Shown here: piece after piece, positions 63,831 to 64,000 of the stretch
Layout: each line of letters starts with the position of its first letter
How positions within the stretch are numbered: position 1 is the stretch's first letter
Assembly: GCA_002917775.1 (NCBI GenBank)
Contig: KZ627158.1
Span: forward strand, 1 to 64,000
Direction: 5' to 3'
Source of the DNA: Glaciozyma antarctica PI12
Lineage: Eukaryota; Basidiomycota; Microbotryomycetes; Kriegeriales; Camptobasidiaceae
Length of the DNA stretch: 64,000 nucleotides
The notes under the pieces: generated by a model
What the model was told of the DNA's origin: nothing
Databases searched by the model: none
What the model saw: the letters and a program-made list of their open reading frames with translations, nothing else
Program-made: the position numbers and the translations under genes

Positions 63831-64000
63831 ATGGTCAAGGTGAGCAGCACCTCTCCACGACCCAAGCCGAACCGATCGCTGACCCCCACTTCCTCTGCCA
63901 CTCTCCCTGTCCTCCCGCGCACCTGCAACGACACGCAGGTCCTCATGATTCTCTACGATGGAGGCGAGCACGCCGTCCAGCAGCCCAAGCTCCTCGGCAC
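63831..64000 (+). CDS. NAD-dependent formate dehydrogenase, 5' part only
   Basis: ATG 63831 starts a 9-nt first exon (MVK), followed by a 99-bp intron (63840-63938) and VLMILYDGGEHAVQQPKLLG, which matches the N-terminus of fungal formate dehydrogenases (VLVLYDAGKHA-type start, then KLLGT). The enzyme oxidises formate to CO2 with NAD+ in the cytosol. The rest lies beyond the window, so the call rests on about 24 residues. Confidence 0.7.
   Translation, partial: MVKVSSTSPRPKPNRSLTPTSSATLPVLPRTCNDTQVLMILYDGGEHAVQQPKLLG

Noticed and set aside
1-64000. tRNA or rRNA genes
   Set aside because: No segment with a convincing A box and B box pair or rRNA core was found on reading.
1-64000. Retroelement or virus-like fossils
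   Set aside because: No reverse transcriptase, integrase, capsid motifs or long terminal repeats were recognised.

Overview
The window reads as the end of a basidiomycete chromosome, most likely a red yeast of the Pucciniomycotina (Rhodotorula/Rhodosporidium/Sporobolomyces type). The reasons are CCCTAA telomere repeats at base 1, GC-rich sequence, about one gene per 2.5-3 kb, and very many short introns (about 45-80 bp) with GTGCGT/GTACGT/GTGAGT donors, CTGAC or CTAAC branch points and CAG acceptors. The proteins are clearly fungal.

Layout. 1-118 telomere; 0.2-1.8 kb NSE3-like Smc5/6 subunit (-); 2.4-5.8 kb Jhd1/KDM2-like PHD-JmjC demethylase (-); 6.2-7.4 kb F-box-like/LRR protein (+); 7.8-9.7 kb mevalonate-PP decarboxylase (+); 9.9-12.7 kb threonine deaminase ILV1 (-); 12.8-17.8 kb exportin-T (+); 18.6-20.1 kb tRNase Z (-); 21.0-24.9 kb CLIP-170-like protein (+); 25.1-27.0 kb SGNH-hydrolase-like membrane protein (-); 27.5-28.8 kb peroxisomal dienoyl-CoA isomerase (-); 29.0-32.4 kb two divergent, damaged F-box genes; 32.7-35.4 kb amino-acid permease (-); 36.2-42.9 kb KU70 flanked by two inverted alpha/beta-hydrolase paralogues; 43.1-45.6 kb sphingosine-phosphate lyase (+); 45.8-46.7 kb SAP protein Tho1/SARNP (+); 46.9-50.0 kb DEAD-box helicase Dbp10 (-); 50.9-51.2 kb assembly gap; 51.2-53.1 kb interrupted Fanzor-like (TnpB homologue) gene (-); 53.5-57.5 kb WDR6-like protein (-); 58.1-58.6 kb F-box remnant; 58.7-60.2 kb Bmt5 rRNA methyltransferase (+); 60.6-63.2 kb hexose transporter (+); 63.8 kb to the end, start of formate dehydrogenase (+).

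Most genes are ordinary housekeeping genes that continue almost to the telomere. There is no broad repeat-rich subtelomere. The points I rate highest are (1) the Fanzor-like gene beside the assembly gap, (2) two independent 3-nt microexons in the hexose transporter, with 11-nt and 19-nt microexons in DPL1 and KU70, (3) three neighbouring genes at 7.8-14.1 kb that each carry a 0.6-1.1 kb intron in an otherwise short-intron genome, and (4) apparent frame breaks in several conserved genes (ILV1, DPL1, DBP10, WDR6). The last point suggests either consensus errors or a decaying chromosome arm. All exon models come from reading splice signals against remembered family motifs; no alignment was run.
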